From Bacillota bacterium (lineage in GTDB: Bacteria; Bacillota; Clostridia; Peptostreptococcales; Anaerovoracaceae), in the NCBI GenBank assembly GCA_016281165.1, contig JAEEIC010000017.1:1-14111 (forward strand): a stretch of 14,111 nt of DNA. The letters run 5' to 3'. Below are positions 1-7,727 of this stretch, in pieces; position 1 is the first letter of the stretch; each line of letters opens with the position of its first letter. A program made the position numbers and the translations under genes. The notes beneath the pieces were generated by a model. It had not been told where the DNA came from and ran no database searches. It saw only the letters and a program-made list of their open reading frames with translations.

Positions 1-1700
1 CTCAGGTCTTCATGTATCTGTATCCCCGCGGAAGCTCTCTTCATCTGGCCCGCGGACCAGAGACCCTTGACGAGCTGGAGCTTGTAAGGCTCCCCGCTCT
101 CGCTGAGCTCCGCTACCGTCAGCCTGTGCTCACCGCTGCTTACGGTGGTCGTCCCGTTGTATTCGGTCAGGATCCCGTCCACGGTGATCAACGGCATCTC
201 CTTGTCGATGACCCTGACATAACGTACAGCTTCGCCTATGTTGCCCGCGTGGTCCTCCGCCGAGTAGGTCACGGCGTAGATGCCGGGCCTGCTCAGCAGC
301 ACCCCGCCGGCGTCATAGCTCAGGCTGTTCTCCTTTATGCCCTCGTTGTCCCAGACGTGGACGCCTATGTCCACGGCGAGCAGGGCCGCGAGCTCTTCGG
401 CCGTGCTGTCCTGCCTTAAGGAGACAGTCGAGGTATCAAAGCTTATGATGGGCATGATCTTGTCTATGTTGTTCACGGTGATGCTGGCCGAAGCGCTGTT
501 GCCCGCCGCGTCCTCCGCCGTGATGCGGTAGGTACCGTTCTTCGAGACAGAGACGGTCCCGGTCCAGACCCTGTTCCCGTCTTCATCGAAGCCGGAAGCG
601 AGCCTGCCGAAGCTGACATTGGGGCTCGAAGCGCTGAGTCTCACCTCGTTCTCCTCCCTGACGCTGATATCGAATACCACGTCGGAGGAGACGGCGCTGT
701 CGCTGTCTTCAAGGCCCGAGATCTCAAGGACGGGAACGGCGCTGTCGAGCTCGTCCGGCGCGGGGGCCGGGATGACGATACGGGCGAGGTTGCCGGCCCT
801 GTCCGCGAAGAGGAAGCTGTGCTCCTCATTGTCGTCGAGCTCCAGCACGAAGGGATCGTCCGCGCTGTAGGCTTTGCCCGCAGTCCCGGCGTCCATGCAG
901 TAGACGCTCTCATCTGGATCGGAGATCTTAAGCGTCAGAGCGTAAGGCGTATCGAAGCCTTCGCGCGTGTGCTCCTTCACGCTGATGTAACCCATGGGAT
1001 CATAGGGATCATAGTAACGGAAAGGAACTGTCTTATCGATGACGCCGGCTCCGAGGGAGACTGAAGTCGTCGTGTACCTGCTGTTGGGCGCCGTCACGGT
1101 GAGGTGGACGGTGATCGGGCTCTGCGCGCCTGTCCAGGAGACGAAGGTATCGCTGAAGTGGACAGAGATCCTCTGGCTGGTATAATCTATGCTCCCCCAC
1201 CAGTCCCCGCTGCCGTCAAGATCGTAATCCATGGTATAGGAATTCCCGTCCTGATCGCTGAACTCGTAGTAAGCCAGCACCGAGGCGATCTCCTTGTCGC
1301 TGGTGATGTGGGCGACCACGTCGACGTTGACGGGGCCCGCCGCCGGATTGGCCGTATCCAGCTTGCCCGTGACGGGGTCCTTGAAGCAGGGCGACCAGCT
1401 GACGGAAAGCTCCGGAGCGCTGACGTCTATACCGGAGACCTGTATGTCCTCGACCGAGAAATTGCCCGCGGCGTCGGTAGCGGTGACCTTGACCACGGTG
1501 TCGTTGTCGGTCATGACCAGCTTGTACCCGTAGACGACCTCGTCTATGACGTTCACCTCGGCGATGACGTCCTTGCCCGTGATGACGACTCCCGCGGAAG
1601 TATCGTTGTCGCTGTCGTCCGTGTCGGACGCGGTGAGATAGACCGTCTTCTTGTAGAGGCTGGTCGTCTCGACGGTGTATATGATGTGGGGAGGAACGGT
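1..1700 (-). repeat. Tandem Ig-like module array in the giant protein
   Basis: In the visible C-terminal part, modules of about 90-130 residues follow one another. Each opens with a strand containing D-x-x-x-P: FDTVPP near residue 1961, IDVSAP near 2051, IDKTVP near 2180, LDSAVP near 2280, IDKIMP near 2373 and IDKEMP near 2460. Most end in an AxDxAGN-like turn: TDAAGN near 2035, ADRAGN near 2260, EDAAGN near 2357 and EDHAGN near 2442. The modules share a pattern but are clearly diverged, with no long identical DNA repeats. Such arrays usually act as stalks or binding modules on surface proteins. The exact Pfam family was not determined. Confidence 0.65.
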
Positions 1701-4700
1701 GTCGAAGCTGCAGCTTCCGACAGGTATCCTTATGCAGATGAAATTGTCCTTTAAGGCGCCGCCGTCGACGCTGGCCGCGTCGGTGACGACGAGCCAGAAG
1801 TCGCTCTCTGCCTTGTTGGTGATGAGGACGTTGTTCCCGCTCACATCCACGCCTCTGATCTGGTCGCTCTCGCTGTCCTCAAAGCTCACGGTCTCGGGCT
1901 TTTCCGACTTTACGAGCAGCTTCCATCTGGAAGCGTCGGTCGCGCTGACGACGAGGTCGTAGCTCTGGACGTTCCCGCAGCCGGCGATGGCGTCCGCGAT
2001 CTCTTCCTCCGAGGCGCTGCCCGGGAAGGCCTCCGCCTGGACGAAGCCGCTGCCCTTCTGGGCCCATACGTTGATTATGTCGATGAGCGGGGCCTCGCTG
2101 TCCGTGGGAGCCTCCTCGGGAGCAACGAGAGTGATATCGTAATCGGAGAGATATCCTGTTATCTCGTATTCATCGTCGGTGGCGGCGTCATAATATGTGA
2201 AGCTGAAGCTGTCGTTTCCGGCCCTCAGAGTAACGCTGCTGTCACCCACGGGGCTGGTGTCCCTGTCAGTCTTATAGGTGACGGTGACCGTTCCCGTGGT
2301 CTTTCCCCTGAACTGCTCGTCAGATCCGGCCAGGTACTGCTCCTTGAATTCGTCGACGAAGAAGTAGAGGCTGGCCTTGGGCTCGCCAGTGACGATATTA
2401 TTGAGATAGATGGTGAGTATGTCGGCGGTGTTCCTGTCGCTCTCGCTGAAGACGTAGCACCACCTGTATTCCTGGTCGGAGGGGAAGCGTATGACCTTGT
2501 ATTCACCGTTCTCCGCCGCCTCGAGCTCCTCGCCCGGGGACGCGTAGCCGTCGTAATCTCCGGCCTTCCTCACGGCGATGGGATCCTTGTCGTCCTCAAA
2601 GGCGGAGATGATCACGGGCTCCGTCGTGTTCTCGAGAGTGGAGATCTCCAGATCGTAGCCGTACTCTCCGAACACGTCCTCGAGCTCTATGGTCTTCGCG
2701 TAGCTCTTGCCGAAGATGTCGGTATACCTGATCTCCCAGCTGCCGTCCTTCCAGATGGGGAAAGCGTCGTGCCATTCTGTCGCGAACCCGTCTATGCTGC
2801 GGTTTATCCAGCTCTCGACCGGCCTGACCGCGGTATTGAAGCTAAGGTACAGGGCCCGGTCGCTGTGCTCGCCGGTCTCCTTGTATATCGCTCCTGTCAC
2901 CTCCGCCCCGGCGCCGCTGACCGCAGCGCTGACCTGCGCGGGCACCGCCATCGTATTGCCGAAGGCGTCGGCCGCGATGAGGCTGAGCGTCATCTGCTCA
3001 CCGTCCGCCTCGGGACTCACGGCGCCATTGACGGTGAGGGTGAGATACGCTTCGTTCCTCAGATACAGGTAGGGGTTGGAGCCTGTGTTCTCCAGAACGA
3101 GCTCGGCCCTCACTTCGTATATGCCCAGCTTGTTGGGCGCGTTGGCGGTCCAGACATACTCGCCCGAAGACGCGTCCACGCTGAGGCTCAGGGCCTCGCC
3201 GTAGGCTCCGGTGAGCCTGCCGTAGTCGCTGTCGTAAGAAAGGTCGACGGTAACGGGCCTGCTCAGGGGCGCGGTGCTGCCGCCCGCGTCGCTGCAGGAC
3301 AGCAGGCTGTCGTCTCTTATCGTGAACACGGCGGTGTAGCTGCCGCTGCCCGTCGTTATGCTGCCCTCCGCGGAGGGAGCCGCGTTGTCCGAAGCAAAAC
3401 CGAAGCCGGTATAGCCCACCTTAACGAGGTTGCCGCAGTTGTCTCTGGCAAAGGCCACGCGTCTTATATTCTCGGCGTTCACGTCGCTCACATCGTCGAG
3501 CTTTAAGGTGTAGCTTCCGTCGCCCTGAAGGTTCATCTCCTGAGCGCCGGAGATATTCTTGTAAGAGATGAAGCTCTCGCCGCCGGAGTAAGAATTGTTC
3601 GCGCTGCCTCCGGCGCAGTAGAGCTTTACGCCGGCGGTGTTCGTCCCGGCGTCGGGGACGAATCTCACGACCGCTTCACCGGGGCCGGTGATGAGCATCC
3701 CGTAGGTGCCGTCGAACGCGGGCTCTGTGGTGAAGCTGCCGCTTATATCCAGCGTCACCGGGTGCACGGTCAGATAGACAATGTCCGAAACCTTGCCGTT
3801 GCTGTACCGGGCCTGGATGGCGATGATGTTGTCCTCATCGGAAGCGACGCTTATGAAGGATCCCTTCCCGTTGTAATCGACCTTCTCCTTGCCGTCCACG
3901 GCGAAGCTCAGGCAGCGACGGCCCGAGGCCGTGGCCTTATACCAGGGAACGGCGCTGAAGCTGCCGTCAGCGTTCTTTTCGAAGCAGCGCTTCATGTAGT
4001 CCAGGGACACTACGGTGCCCGGTTCATCAGTGTTCCAGGCCACTATGTCGAACTGGCCGATGACGGAGGAAAAATCCTCGTAAGGCGAGCCCTGAGAGTC
4101 AAAAGCCTGCACCATGAGGTCCGCGATACCGTCGGAAGCCGGGATGTATATGACCGCGTCCGGATCGAAGGCTATCTCTTCGGGCGGGAAGGCCTCGCTC
4201 TCCTCGACCGACCAGTAGGTGCCGGGATACAGGGGGCTGCTCTCGGGATAGGTATTCTCCCTGCAGTTCATGTAGTGAGTAAAGCGCAGTACCGTAGGCG
4301 CGACACTGCCGGGCAGGCTGCCGTCTATCATTATCCTGCCGTTGTCCCCCAGGGGGATGGGGAAGCTGTAGACGCTCTCCGAAGAGCGGCGGGCAAGCTT
4401 GAGGCCCATGGACGTGATATTGATGCCGGTCGGATAGTCCGCGGCAGGCAGGGTGACAGTCTGCCTGGGGCCGCTCCCTATGGCGCATATCCTGCTGCCT
4501 TCCACGTAGAGATAAGAGTTCTCCCAGTCGACGTCCTCAAAGTCCCAGCCGTTCGCGTCGCTGAGCTCAAAGGTGAGCTCTATGCCTTCAAGAGTGCTGT
4601 TGACAGGGACACCGTCTTTGAGCCAGGGCGTGGAATTGAAGCAATTGTAGAGCCTCTCGCTGATATTGCTGAACTCGCAGCTGATGGCTTCGGTATCGCC

Positions 4701-7574
4701 GTCCGGGACGACCCTGAGAGTGAAGCTGCCGGTCCCGGCGGCGTTGGTGATGACCACGCCGTCGCTCAGGGTTTCGGCAAGTGTCGGTATGGTGACCGAA
4801 GTCCCCGAATAGACCTTTACCATCACCTCTCCCGCGTAGCCGTCGAGATATCCGCCGGTTATGCTGCCGGCGTTCTCAAGATCAGTGAAGGTGAGACCGT
4901 CCGCGGTCTCCGCTTTATACCAGCTGCCGCTGCGGGCAAAGATGTTTTCCGCCGTGCTGTCGTCGAACCAGCGGAGATAGTGTACATCGTCCCCCTTCTT
5001 GTGCAGATCGAAGACGAGCCTTCCCCCGCTCTGAAGGGAACTGATCTTTACCGCGGGAGCGGCAGTGATCGCCGTCGTATAATCGAGGGCATAGCTTATG
5101 CCCGAAAGATCGTAGGAATACTCACCGAGGCAGAGCTCGGTCTCATGGCCGGCGATGTCTTCGGCTCTTACCCAGAGAGTGCCGCTGAAACTGCCGCCGC
5201 TGCTGACGGTCTCTTCCACGGAGAGATCAGCGAAAGCATCGCCTTCGAAGGAACCGGTCACGTTCTTCCAGCTGATGGCTGACCCGGTGGAAAGAGTCCA
5301 GGCATACTGTACCTCAGCCAGGCCTCCCCGGTCTTCCGCCGTGAACTCGACTGTAAGCGTGCCCTTGTGAGTGCTGTTGTCGTAGGTCCTGACGCTGCCG
5401 CCCGCCTTTACGACAGGGGCGACACCGTCCAGGACGATACCTTCGAGCAGTTTCGACACTGTGGAGACATTGCCCGCGTAATCGGCCAGAGTGAATACGA
5501 CCGAAGCGTTGCCGTTGAGATCGTAGGTCTCCCCTTCCAGCGGCCTTATATGCAGATACTGCTGGGTCCCGGTCTGGATGAAGTCTATGGTGGTCCCGAA
5601 TGCCCCGGCTGACCATTTGGAGGGGGAAGAAGCCCCGGTGGTCACAGCGTACTCAAAGCCGCTCGTCCTGCCCTGGGGATCCAGGACGACGAGAGCAGCA
5701 GGAAGCTCGCTGACGCCGGAAGCGGCGTCGGTCACCATAAAGGGAAGATAGAAGCTGTTGTTTATACCGCCGTTCTGCACCGCCGCCGATGTCTGGGGAA
5801 CGGGGCCGTCGGTGTCTATGCGGTACTGTTTGTCGGGAGACACACTGCTGTTTGCGGCGCTGTTGCCGGAAGCGTCGGAGGTCCCCGTAAAGCTCACGGA
5901 GGTGATCTTAAGGCCTTCGCTCCCCTCGACACTCATCCCCTCCCCTATGCTCACGGAGGAGGTATAGAAGACCGAGACCACGCCTTTGGAAGCGCCTCTG
6001 CCGTACTGGGATCCGATGCCGGAGGCCGCGGTGCTGCCCAGGGTATCGGCGGTAAGGGTAAGATATCCGCTGCCCGATCTGACGTTGGTCGTCACAAGGG
6101 CGGAGCCGCCGCCTACGACCTCGTTCATGTAAAGAGTGAGGGCGAAGCTGTCGCCTGTTCCGAGGTAGAGGTCGCTGTTGTCCTCGTAATTGTCCGTGTT
6201 GGGCGCCATCCCGGTCTTCCCGAGGGCGGCCTTCACGTTATTGTTGTTGGTGACCGCACTCACCGCGGCCTTGGCCACAAAAGGAGACTCGCAGTCGATA
6301 TAGAAGCTGACAGGCGCCGTGCTGTCTATCCTGTTGACCAGAGCGTTGCCTGCAAGATCGGTGACATAGCTGGTAGTCCTGGTGTATCCCAGATCGTCGG
6401 TGACCGAGGTAGGCTTTACGGCGCTGTATCTCTTATCCTCTCCGAGGTAATTGAAGGCCTGTACGAGGGAGATGTCGGCGTCCTTGTGGATGAGGGCGGT
6501 CCCGCCGGCGGGAGCCGCGGTCATGTCTATGCCCAGAACGGTGAACAGCCCTGTCTCACCGGACGGTACGCTGTACTCAAAAGTGAGGGTATTCGCGCGT
6601 TCGGCGTTGTTGAGACCGTTGTTCTTAAGTCCGGTAAGGCGGGCGTACAGACGCTCCGCCATCCCTTCCACCATCAGGCCTATATATACGTCGCCCTTGC
6701 CCGCGGCGCTGTCATCGGCGAAGCGAACGGGCTCGGAACAGTTGAGCACTATCTTTACCGTATCTCCCGCCTTGAAATCAGTGCAGGGATCGCTGCCCCT
6801 GAGCACGGAGACCGAAGAGACCGAAGGAGCGACGGGATCATAGAAGCTCACCACATGGCCTTCCGCGGAGCCTCCGCAGGTGCAGGTCCTGTCCTCACCG
6901 TCGTACTTGATCACGCTGTTTACGAACTGCAGGTACAGATCGCGGTCGATGGCGCTCACGTCCTGTCCGTTCACGGTCCCATACTGGCTGTTGGCCCCGT
7001 TTATGACATAGGGAAGAGAACTGAAGGAGGCGTTGCCCTTCCTGCTGGAAGACGAGGTGGTCGACTGGCCGACCTGGGTGACCACGTTGCTGTACTGCGA
7101 TCCGTCGCTGCTGTCGCAGTACAGAGCGGCGTTCATGTAGCTCATGATCTTGACCGAATACCAGCCGGCGAAGCCCCAGGAATGTGAGTGTGAATTGGTG
7201 TTCAGGGTCACCGCGTAGCCTGCTTTCAGCTGTCCGTACTGGTCGCTGAGATAGGCCAGCTCGCTATCCTTGAAGCCGGACCAGCGGTAGCTGCTGTCGG
7301 TACCTACCTTCACCTCATAGTTTAAAAGCGAATCGGTATCTCCGACTTTCCTGAAGTATCCGGCAGCCGCCGCGTTGTAGAAATGATCCTTCATCACGCT
7401 CTTGAAATAGTCGGTGCTGGCGCCTGTTCTGGCGTTGAAGATGATCAGCTCCGGCAGGACCCTCTCATACTCCGGATCGGCGTTGGCCGCCCGTACTGTC
7501 AGAGTCCCTCCCGGGACCAGAGATACGAGCAGGCAGAATGCCAGAGCTGCCGACAGTATCTTTTTCATTCTCAT
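1..7574 (-). CDS. Giant secreted protein with repeated Ig-like modules (3' end outside window)
   Basis: The frame is open from ATG 7574 to the window edge: 2524 codons with no stop found on reading it through. The start is chosen because AGGAG lies 8 bases upstream; a second in-frame ATG at 7568 has worse spacing. Residues 1-30 form a signal peptide (MRMKKI, a hydrophobic stretch, then VRAA). Residues 31-245 are an unrecognised region with an HSHSHS patch (about 128-132) and a CTC motif (about 231-233). After that come beta-rich modules that often begin with a D-x-x-x-P-like strand (near residues 246, 420, 588, 712, 1395, 1828, 1961, 2051, 2180, 2280, 2373 and 2460) and often end in a D-x-x-GN motif, as in bacterial Ig-like repeats of the Big_3 kind. 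The middle part (about 800-1390 and 1500-1820) is less regular. I infer an extracellular cell-wall-associated structural or adhesive protein. The anchor (SLH, LPXTG or other) would be in the missing C-terminus. No catalytic domain was recognised. Confidence 0.9.
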   Translation of the reverse strand, partial: MRMKKILSAALAFCLLVSLVPGGTLTVRAANADPEYERVLPELIIFNARTGASTDYFKSVMKDHFYNAAAAGYFRKVGDTDSLLNYEVKVGTDSSYRWSGFKDSELAYLSDQYGQLKAGYAVTLNTNSHSHSWGFAGWYSVKIMSYMNAALYCDSSDGSQYSNVVTQVGQSTTSSSSRKGNASFSSLPYVINGANSQYGTVNGQDVSAIDRDLYLQFVNSVIKYDGEDRTCTCGGSAEGHVVSFYDPVAPSVSSVSVLRGSDPCTDFKAGDTVKIVLNCSEPVRFADDSAAGKGDVYIGLMVEGMAERLYARLTGLKNNGLNNAERANTLTFEYSVPSGETGLFTVLGIDMTAAPAGGTALIHKDADISLVQAFNYLGEDKRYSAVKPTSVTDDLGYTRTTSYVTDLAGNALVNRIDSTAPVSFYIDCESPFVAKAAVSAVTNNNNVKAALGKTGMAPNTDNYEDNSDLYLGTGDSFALTLYMNEVVGGGSALVTTNVRSGSGYLTLTADTLGSTAASGIGSQYGRGASKGVVSVFYTSSVSIGEGMSVEGSEGLKITSVSFTGTSDASGNSAANSSVSPDKQYRIDTDGPVPQTSAAVQNGGINNSFYLPFMVTDAASGVSELPAALVVLDPQGRTSGFEYAVTTGASSPSKWSAGAFGTTIDFIQTGTQQYLHIRPLEGETYDLNGNASVVFTLADYAGNVSTVSKLLEGIVLDGVAPVVKAGGSVRTYDNSTHKGTLTVEFTAEDRGGLAEVQYAWTLSTGSAISWKNVTGSFEGDAFADLSVEETVSSGGSFSGTLWVRAEDIAGHETELCLGEYSYDLSGISYALDYTTAITAAPAVKISSLQSGGRLVFDLHKKGDDVHYLRWFDDSTAENIFARSGSWYKAETADGLTFTDLENAGSITGGYLDGYAGEVMVKVYSGTSVTIPTLAETLSDGVVITNAAGTGSFTLRVVPDGDTEAISCEFSNISERLYNCFNSTPWLKDGVPVNSTLEGIELTFELSDANGWDFEDVDWENSYLYVEGSRICAIGSGPRQTVTLPAADYPTGINITSMGLKLARRSSESVYSFPIPLGDNGRIMIDGSLPGSVAPTVLRFTHYMNCRENTYPESSPLYPGTYWSVEESEAFPPEEIAFDPDAVIYIPASDGIADLMVQAFDSQGSPYEDFSSVIGQFDIVAWNTDEPGTVVSLDYMKRCFEKNADGSFSAVPWYKATASGRRCLSFAVDGKEKVDYNGKGSFISVASDEDNIIAIQARYSNGKVSDIVYLTVHPVTLDISGSFTTEPAFDGTYGMLITGPGEAVVRFVPDAGTNTAGVKLYCAGGSANNSYSGGESFISYKNISGAQEMNLQGDGSYTLKLDDVSDVNAENIRRVAFARDNCGNLVKVGYTGFGFASDNAAPSAEGSITTGSGSYTAVFTIRDDSLLSCSDAGGSTAPLSRPVTVDLSYDSDYGRLTGAYGEALSLSVDASSGEYVWTANAPNKLGIYEVRAELVLENTGSNPYLYLRNEAYLTLTVNGAVSPEADGEQMTLSLIAADAFGNTMAVPAQVSAAVSGAGAEVTGAIYKETGEHSDRALYLSFNTAVRPVESWINRSIDGFATEWHDAFPIWKDGSWEIRYTDIFGKSYAKTIELEDVFGEYGYDLEISTLENTTEPVIISAFEDDKDPIAVRKAGDYDGYASPGEELEAAENGEYKVIRFPSDQEYRWCYVFSESDRNTADILTIYLNNIVTGEPKASLYFFVDEFKEQYLAGSDEQFRGKTTGTVTVTYKTDRDTSPVGDSSVTLRAGNDSFSFTYYDAATDDEYEITGYLSDYDITLVAPEEAPTDSEAPLIDIINVWAQKGSGFVQAEAFPGSASEEEIADAIAGCGNVQSYDLVVSATDASRWKLLVKSEKPETVSFEDSESDQIRGVDVSGNNVLITNKAESDFWLVVTDAASVDGGALKDNFICIRIPVGSCSFDTVPPHIIYTVETTSLYKKTVYLTASDTDDSDNDTSAGVVITGKDVIAEVNVIDEVVYGYKLVMTDNDTVVKVTATDAAGNFSVEDIQVSGIDVSAPELSVSWSPCFKDPVTGKLDTANPAAGPVNVDVVAHITSDKEIASVLAYYEFSDQDGNSYTMDYDLDGSGDWWGSIDYTSQRISVHFSDTFVSWTGAQSPITVHLTVTAPNSRYTTTSVSLGAGVIDKTVPFRYYDPYDPMGYISVKEHTREGFDTPYALTLKISDPDESVYCMDAGTAGKAYSADDPFVLELDDNEEHSFLFADRAGNLARIVIPAPAPDELDSAVPVLEISGLEDSDSAVSSDVVFDISVREENEVRLSASSPNVSFGRLASGFDEDGNRVWTGTVSVSKNGTYRITAEDAAGNSASASITVNNIDKIMPIISFDTSTVSLRQDSTAEELAALLAVDIGVHVWDNEGIKENSLSYDAGGVLLSRPGIYAVTYSAEDHAGNIGEAVRYVRVIDKEMPLITVDGILTEYNGTTTVSSGEHRLTVAELSESGEPYKLQLVKGLWSAGQMKRASAGIQIHEDL

Positions 7575-7582
7575 GAGCTTCT

Positions 7583-7587
7583 CTCCT
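7583..7587 (-). promoter_or_regulatory. Ribosome binding site of the giant gene
   Basis: The minus strand reads AGGAG, 8 bases before ATG 7574, inside a purine-rich run (AGAGAGGAGAGAAG). This spacing favours ATG 7574 over the in-frame ATG at 7568. Confidence 0.75.
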
Positions 7588-7631
7588 CTCTTTATGTACG
7601 ATTCGCGTTCCCTGCAAAGAGCGCGAGCGGA

Positions 7632-7655
7632 TAGACTTCTCCGTCTAAAATCATA
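7632..7655 (-). promoter_or_regulatory. Possible -10 element and small palindrome upstream of the giant gene
   Basis: The minus strand has TATGAT (7650-7655), a 5 of 6 match to the -10 consensus. No convincing -35 is seen at 16-18 bases. Just downstream is a short inverted repeat, TAGAC-6 bases-GTCTA (7632-7647), about where transcription would begin, so it could be an operator. The leader would be about 65-70 bases. Some gene start is expected here because the strong terminator at 7670-7705 separates this gene from the kinase. The assignment is weak. Confidence 0.35.
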
Positions 7656-7669
7656 ATAAAAAACGGGAT

Positions 7670-7705
7670 AAAAAACCGAAACCTTACGGAAATGCAAGGT
7701 TTCGG
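7670..7705 (-). terminator. Rho-independent terminator of the regulator/kinase operon
   Basis: The minus strand carries a perfect 10-bp stem, CCGAAACCTT (7696-7705) and AAGGTTTCGG (7676-7685), with a 10-base loop, followed directly by six T (7670-7675). A second T run lies a little further on (7658-7663). It begins 22 bases after the kinase stop codon. The stem is also nearly symmetrical on the plus strand, but the T run lies on the minus-strand side, which fits the minus-strand genes. Confidence 0.93.
7678..7699 (-). repeat. Stem-loop repeat, downstream copy (inside the terminator)
   Basis: The minus-strand 22 bases match the copy at 10413-10434 except at three positions, two in the loop region and one in the stem. 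The pattern shared by both is CCTTGCA, any base, TTC, any base, G, any base, then AAGGTTTC. Flanking sequence does not match beyond the 22 bases. Confidence 0.6.
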
Positions 7706-7727
7706 CCGATCATAGATCTATGCATCA

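Noticed and set aside
998..1020. Short tandem GGGATCATA repeat
   Set aside because: Only two units, encoding a DPYDP motif inside the giant protein; not evidence for a regulatory or mobile repeat.
3762..5282. A 506-codon open frame on the plus strand, plus several other long plus-strand frames (for example 12-419, 1104-1754, 2769-3506)
   Set aside because: They lie in codon register exactly opposite the giant gene. They stay open because that gene avoids TTA, CTA and TCA codons. They have no family motifs, signal peptides or ribosome binding sites.
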